Assembly (NCBI GenBank): GCA_047636995.1
Contig: JBLIGQ010000003.1
Span: 1-64,000 of the forward strand
DNA: 64,000 bases
Source: JAQWQB01 sp047636995
GTDB taxonomy: Bacteria > Bacteroidota > Bacteroidia > Flavobacteriales_D > Sanyastnellaceae
Direction: 5' to 3'
Below, in pieces: positions 60,740 to 64,000 of this stretch. The stretch's first letter is position 1; every line of letters begins with the position of its first letter. Both the position numbers and the translations under genes were made by a program. The notes below the pieces were generated by a model, which saw only the letters and a list, made by a program, of their open reading frames with translations, ran no database searches and had not been told where the DNA came from.

Positions 60740-61927
60740 ATGGCTAAAGAAACTTTTGACCGTTCGAAGCCGCACGTTAATATCGGTACCATTGGTCACG
60801 TCGATCACGGGAAAACTACATTGACTGCAGCAATCACTAAAGTGCTTGCTGACGCAGGACACTCAGAAGCTCTTAGCTTCGACCAAATTGACAACGCTCC
60901 TGAAGAAAAAGAGCGTGGAATCACAATTAACTCTTCTCACGTTGAGTACGCAACAGCAAACCGTCATTACGCTCACGTTGACTGTCCAGGTCACGCGGAT
61001 TACGTAAAGAACATGGTTACTGGTGCAGCTCAAATGGACGGTGCAATCTTGGTTGTAGCGGCTACTGATGGACCAATGCCACAAACACGTGAGCACATCC
61101 TTCTAGGGCGTCAAGTTGGTGTTCCTCGCATCGTTGTATTCATGAACAAAGTGGATATGGTTGATGACGAAGAGCTACTTGAATTAGTAGAAATGGAAAT
61201 TCGTGAACTTCTTTCTTTCTATGAGTATGACGGAGATAATTCTCCTGTAATCATGGGGTCTGCACTTGGCGGATTGAACGGAGAACCTAAATGGGTTGAC
61301 ACTGTACTAGCTTTAATGGAAGCAGTTGACACTTGGATCGAAATTCCACCACGTGAAAACGAAAAGCCATTCCTAATGTCAATTGAGGATGTATTCTCAA
61401 TTACAGGTCGTGGTACTGTTGCTACTGGACGTATCGAAACTGGAGTTATTAACTCTGGAGAAGAAGTAGATATTATCGGTATGCAGGAAGAGAAATTGAA
61501 GTCTGTTGTTACAGGTGTTGAGATGTTTCGTAAGATTCTTGACCGTGGTGAAGCAGGTGACAATGTTGGTCTTCTTCTACGTGGTGTAGATAAGTCAGCA
61601 ATCAGACGTGGTATGGTTATCGCTAAGCCAGGTTCGATTACTCCTCACACACACTTCAAAGCTGAAGTGTATATCTTGAAGAAAGAAGAAGGTGGACGTC
61701 ACACTCCATTCCACAACCGTTACCGTCCACAGTTCTACCTAAGAACGACAGACGTAACAGGTGAGATCATCCTAGGGGAAGGTCGTGAAATGGTAATGCC
61801 TGGAGATAACGTTTCTATTGACGTAGAATTGATTCAACCAGTTGCGATGGACAAAGGACTTCGTTTTGCGATCCGTGAAGGTGGCCGTACTGTAGGTGCA
61901 GGTCAAGTGACCGAGATTACTAAGTAA
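60740..61927 (+). CDS. tuf: Elongation factor Tu
   Basis: GTPase that brings aminoacyl-tRNA to the ribosome. G1 is G-H-V-D-H-G-K-T (19-26), G3 D-C-P-G-H-A (about 81-86), G4 N-K-V-D (about 136-139). Domain 2 and 3 phrases G-T-V-A-T-G-R-I and F-Y-L-R-T-T-D follow. Length 395 is standard. Position after Thr-Tyr-Gly-Thr tRNAs matches the classic tRNA-tufB order known from E. coli and kept in Bacteroidota. Confidence 0.99.
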   Translation: MAKETFDRSKPHVNIGTIGHVDHGKTTLTAAITKVLADAGHSEALSFDQIDNAPEEKERGITINSSHVEYATANRHYAHVDCPGHADYVKNMVTGAAQMDGAILVVAATDGPMPQTREHILLGRQVGVPRIVVFMNKVDMVDDEELLELVEMEIRELLSFYEYDGDNSPVIMGSALGGLNGEPKWVDTVLALMEAVDTWIEIPPRENEKPFLMSIEDVFSITGRGTVATGRIETGVINSGEEVDIIGMQEEKLKSVVTGVEMFRKILDRGEAGDNVGLLLRGVDKSAIRRGMVIAKPGSITPHTHFKAEVYILKKEEGGRHTPFHNRYRPQFYLRTTDVTGEIILGEGREMVMPGDNVSIDVELIQPVAMDKGLRFAIREGGRTVGAGQVTEITK

Positions 61928-61954
61928 GCATTATTTAATTCAGAATATATAGGC

Positions 61955-61984
61955 AAAGAAGGTGGTTTTAGGATCACCTTCTTT
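61955..61984 (+). terminator. Hairpin between tuf and tRNA-Trp
   Basis: AAAGAAGGTG (61955-61964) pairs with CACCTTCTTT (61975-61984). No T run follows, so it is a partial terminator or processing stem between tuf and the tRNA-Trp-secE-nusG genes. Confidence 0.55.
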
Positions 61985-61994
61985 CGCCATATTC

Positions 61995-62067
61995 ACGGGT
62001 GTGGCTCAATTGGTAGAGTAACGGTCTCCAAAACCGTTGGTTGCAGGTTCGAGTCCTGCCACCCGTG
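61995..62067 (+). tRNA. tRNA-Trp (anticodon CCA)
   Basis: 73-base cloverleaf: acceptor ACGGGTG/CACCCGT, anticodon loop CTCCAAA between ACGGT/ACCGT, T loop TTCGAGT, discriminator G. Confidence 0.97.
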
Positions 62068-62083
62068 CAAATAAAGAACACCG

Positions 62084-62308
62084 ATGGCAGGTATTAAATC
62101 ATACATAGAGGAGTCTTACCAAGAGCTTGTTCACAAAGTGACTTGGCCTTCTTGGAAAGAATTACAGGAGTCAGCGGTTCTTGTGTTCATCGCGTCTTTA
62201 ATCATCGCTGGAGTTGTTTTCCTTATGGACTACGTTTTCGGCGTTAACCCAGGAGAAGATGTCTTATGGAAGGGATTGATTGGATTCCTTTATGAGTACG
62301 TACTTTAA
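62084..62308 (+). CDS. secE: Preprotein translocase subunit SecE
   Basis: 74 residues: a short amphipathic front (S-Y-Q-E-L-V-H-K-V-T-W-P-S-W-K-E-L, about 10-26), then one membrane helix (about 31-51). This is the short bacterial SecE form of the SecYEG channel. It sits between tRNA-Trp and nusG, 20 bases from nusG, as in many bacteria. Confidence 0.95.
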   Translation: MAGIKSYIEESYQELVHKVTWPSWKELQESAVLVFIASLIIAGVVFLMDYVFGVNPGEDVLWKGLIGFLYEYVL

Positions 62309-62328
62309 CACAGGAGAACAAACGCTTC

Positions 62329-62880
62329 ATGGCTGAGATTATTAAAAAATGGTATGTCGTTCGCGCTATCAGCGGGAAAGAAAGAAAGGTTAAAGAGTTT
62401 ATTGAGAGTGAAATCTCGGCTCAAGGCCTTCAAGACTATTTAGGGCAAGTATTAATCCCTACTGAAAAAGTTTATCAGATTCGCAACGGTAAGAAAGTAA
62501 GCAAGGAAAGAAGTTATTTCCCTGGTTATATCCTTATTGAAGCGTCTCTTGTGGGAGAGCTTCCTCACGTAATTAGAAACATTACCAATGTTATTGGGTT
62601 TCTAGGTGCTGAGAAAGGAGGCCCGCCAGCGCCACTGAGAATGTCTGAAGTGAATCGGATCCTTGGTAAAGTAGATGAGCTTGCTGAGACAGACGAAGAA
62701 ATGAGCATTCCTTTCATCGTTGGAGAAACCATCAAAGTGATTGATGGACCATTCAATGGTTTCACTGGAACCATTGAAGAAATCAATGAAGAGAAGAAGA
62801 AACTGAAGGTCATGGTGAAGATCTTCGGAAGAAAAACACCTGTTGAGTTAGGCTACTTACAGGTAGAAAAAGAAGCCTAG
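62329..62880 (+). CDS. nusG: Transcription termination/antitermination protein NusG
   Basis: N-terminal NGN domain (about 6-115; K-W-Y-V-V-R-A-I-S-G-K-E, then Y-F-P-G-Y-I-L-I near 63) and C-terminal KOW domain (about 130-180; G-P-F-N-G-F-T-G-T-I-E-E-I). Binds RNA polymerase and couples to ribosome/Rho. Length 183 is normal. Confidence 0.96.
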   Translation: MAEIIKKWYVVRAISGKERKVKEFIESEISAQGLQDYLGQVLIPTEKVYQIRNGKKVSKERSYFPGYILIEASLVGELPHVIRNITNVIGFLGAEKGGPPAPLRMSEVNRILGKVDELAETDEEMSIPFIVGETIKVIDGPFNGFTGTIEEINEEKKKLKVMVKIFGRKTPVELGYLQVEKEA

Positions 62881-62906
62881 AATTAACGGATAACACGGCC
62901 GGATAT

Positions 62907-62941
62907 CGTACAATGTCTTATTAATGCTTCCCATTTGTACG
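62907..62941 (+). promoter_or_regulatory. Hairpin in the rplK leader
   Basis: CGTACAA (62907-62913) pairs with TTGTACG (62935-62941) in the 93-base gap before rplK. L1 autoregulation of L11-L1 messages acts on leader stems in other bacteria; no match to that site was established here. Confidence 0.3.
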
Positions 62942-62973
62942 TGTGCGTCTGATCATTTATATACAAACAAAAG

Positions 62974-63411
62974 ATGGCTAAAGAAGTAGCTGGACTGATC
63001 AAACTGCAAATACGCGGTGGTGCAGCAAACCCCTCACCTCCTGTAGGACCGGCACTCGGTGCTAAAGGAGTGAACATCATGGAGTTCTGTAAGCAATTTA
63101 ATGCTAGAACTCAAGATAGAGCGGGTAAGGTGCTCCCAGTAGTGATAACGGTTTATGGTGATAAGTCTTTTGACTTTATCATTAAGACCCCACCCGCTGC
63201 TGTGCAACTTCTAGAGGCGGCTAAGAAGAAAAGTGGTTCTTCAGAGCCTAACCGCAAGAAGGTTGCTTCCGTAACTTGGGATCAAGTTCGAGCAATATCA
63301 GAAGACAAAATGCCCGATTTGAATTGCTTTTCCATTGACTCTGCAATGAGCATGGTTGCTGGTACAGCAAGAAGTATGGGCTTTACAATTAAAGGTGAAC
63401 GGCCATTTTAG
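62974..63411 (+). CDS. rplK: 50S ribosomal protein L11
   Basis: Starts M-A-K-E-V-A-G-L-I-K-L-Q-I-R-G-G, with P-S-P-P-V-G-P-A-L-G (about 21-30) and the rRNA-binding C-domain (about 70-145; F-I-I-K-T-P-P-A-A). Length 145 standard. Forms the GTPase-associated centre with L10/L12. Confidence 0.98.
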   Translation: MAKEVAGLIKLQIRGGAANPSPPVGPALGAKGVNIMEFCKQFNARTQDRAGKVLPVVITVYGDKSFDFIIKTPPAAVQLLEAAKKKSGSSEPNRKKVASVTWDQVRAISEDKMPDLNCFSIDSAMSMVAGTARSMGFTIKGERPF

Positions 63412-63429
63412 TCAGACAAAACGTAAAAC

Positions 63430-64000
63430 ATGGGAAGGTTAACCAAAAATAGGAAAGCTGTAATTGATAAGTATGATGCCGAAAAGGTATATGCTTTGAC
63501 AGAAGCAGCTGCCATCGTTAAGTCGGTGTCAACAACGAAGTTCGACGCTTCAGTGGATATCGCGGTGCGACTTGGTGTTGATCCCCGTAAATCCAATCAA
63601 ATGGTACGTGGAATCGTATCTCTCCCTCACGGGACAGGTAAGAATGTGCGCGTACTTGTTCTCTGTTCTCCTGATAAAGAGGCAGAAGCGAAAGAAGCAG
63701 GTGCTGATTTCGTTGGATTGGATGAATACCTGACTAAGATCAAGGGCGGATGGACCGATGTTGATGTAATTATTACCACTCCCAGCGTAATGGGGAAAGT
63801 AGGTGCACTTGGACGAATACTCGGCCCACGTGGACTTATGCCAAACCCGAAATCGGGTACCGTTACGATGGCAGTTGGAAAGGCTGTAAGTGATGTGAAA
63901 GCTGGTAAGATCGATTTCAAAGTAGACAAGTACGGTATCGTACATGCTTCTGTTGGAAAAGTATCTTTTGATGCAGATAAGTTGAAAGAAAATGCTGAAG
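63430..64000 (+). CDS. rplA: 50S ribosomal protein L1 (partial)
   Basis: ATG 63430, 18 bases after rplK; open to the window end, 190 residues seen of about 230. Marks: F-D-A-S-V-D-I-A-V-R-L-G-V-D-P-R-K (about 38-54), M-V-R-G-I-V-S-L-P-H-G-T-G-K (about 58-71), and G-P-R-G-L-M-P-N-P-K (about 132-141). L1 binds the 23S stalk and represses its own operon in E. coli. The end of the gene is outside the window. Confidence 0.97.
   Translation, partial: MGRLTKNRKAVIDKYDAEKVYALTEAAAIVKSVSTTKFDASVDIAVRLGVDPRKSNQMVRGIVSLPHGTGKNVRVLVLCSPDKEAEAKEAGADFVGLDEYLTKIKGGWTDVDVIITTPSVMGKVGALGRILGPRGLMPNPKSGTVTMAVGKAVSDVKAGKIDFKVDKYGIVHASVGKVSFDADKLKENAE

Overview
The window comes from a member of the Bacteroidota, most likely a marine-type Flavobacteriales lineage. 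The evidence is of several kinds. Secreted proteins carry Por/type IX secretion (T9SS) C-terminal sorting tails. There is a type III glutamine synthetase, a PorE-like TPR/PD40/OmpA lipoprotein-class protein, a menaquinone pathway and a TonB receptor with a CarboxypepD_reg-like front domain. Many starts are preceded by the Bacteroidota -33 TTTG / -7 TAnnTTTG promoter type and lack Shine-Dalgarno sequences. No prophage, CRISPR array, insertion sequence or rRNA operon was seen. Genus cannot be assigned by eye.

Layout. 1-5.0 kb is the accessory end: a TPR/HTH regulator, a beta-propeller-like T9SS protein, a decayed copy of that protein, and a mercury-transport remnant (a broken ArsR-type regulator, then intact merTP and a GDCCVxC protein). 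5.2-16.1 kb is mostly minus strand: a TPR/OmpA-like lipoprotein, then a long run menI-menF-menD-menA-(membrane protein)-menC-menE-rdgB-accA that makes menaquinone precursors and ends in lipid and nucleotide housekeeping. 16.2-26.4 kb holds an OmpR-type regulator diverging from menI, a probable structured RNA after it, then rsmG, an ECF sigma factor, a glycosyltransferase, a secreted lysyl-endopeptidase-like protease, uvrB and rpsF-rpsR-rplI.

26.5-36.5 kb is mostly plus strand. dnaX here is split by a -1 frame change at a run of ten A, which may be the gamma/tau switch. It is followed by a TonB receptor, hslR, an acetyltransferase, an aminotransferase and a three-gene glycosyltransferase cassette. 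36.5-39.5 kb (minus) is a two-gene unit of a QEGLA-motif metallopeptidase-like protein and an ATP-grasp ligase. 39.6-47.8 kb has a large secreted PNGase F-like protein, glutamine synthetase III and the PorE-like protein. 47.9-58.7 kb is housekeeping: purM-prfA-pyrF, DUF2851, PspC, a K+ channel, an AGCS symporter, an HhH protein, apt and an acyl-CoA dehydrogenase.

58.7-64 kb is the translation cluster rpsU, xerC, hpf, tRNA-Thr-Tyr-Gly-Thr, tuf, tRNA-Trp, secE, nusG, rplK and rplA (cut by the window end). The most interesting items are the dnaX slippage site with a well-placed downstream hairpin, the QEGLA/ATP-grasp pair, the multi-hairpin RNA at 16.9-17.0 kb, the decayed regulator next to live mercury transport genes, and a terminator-like hairpin at the very start of the tRNA-tuf transcript.
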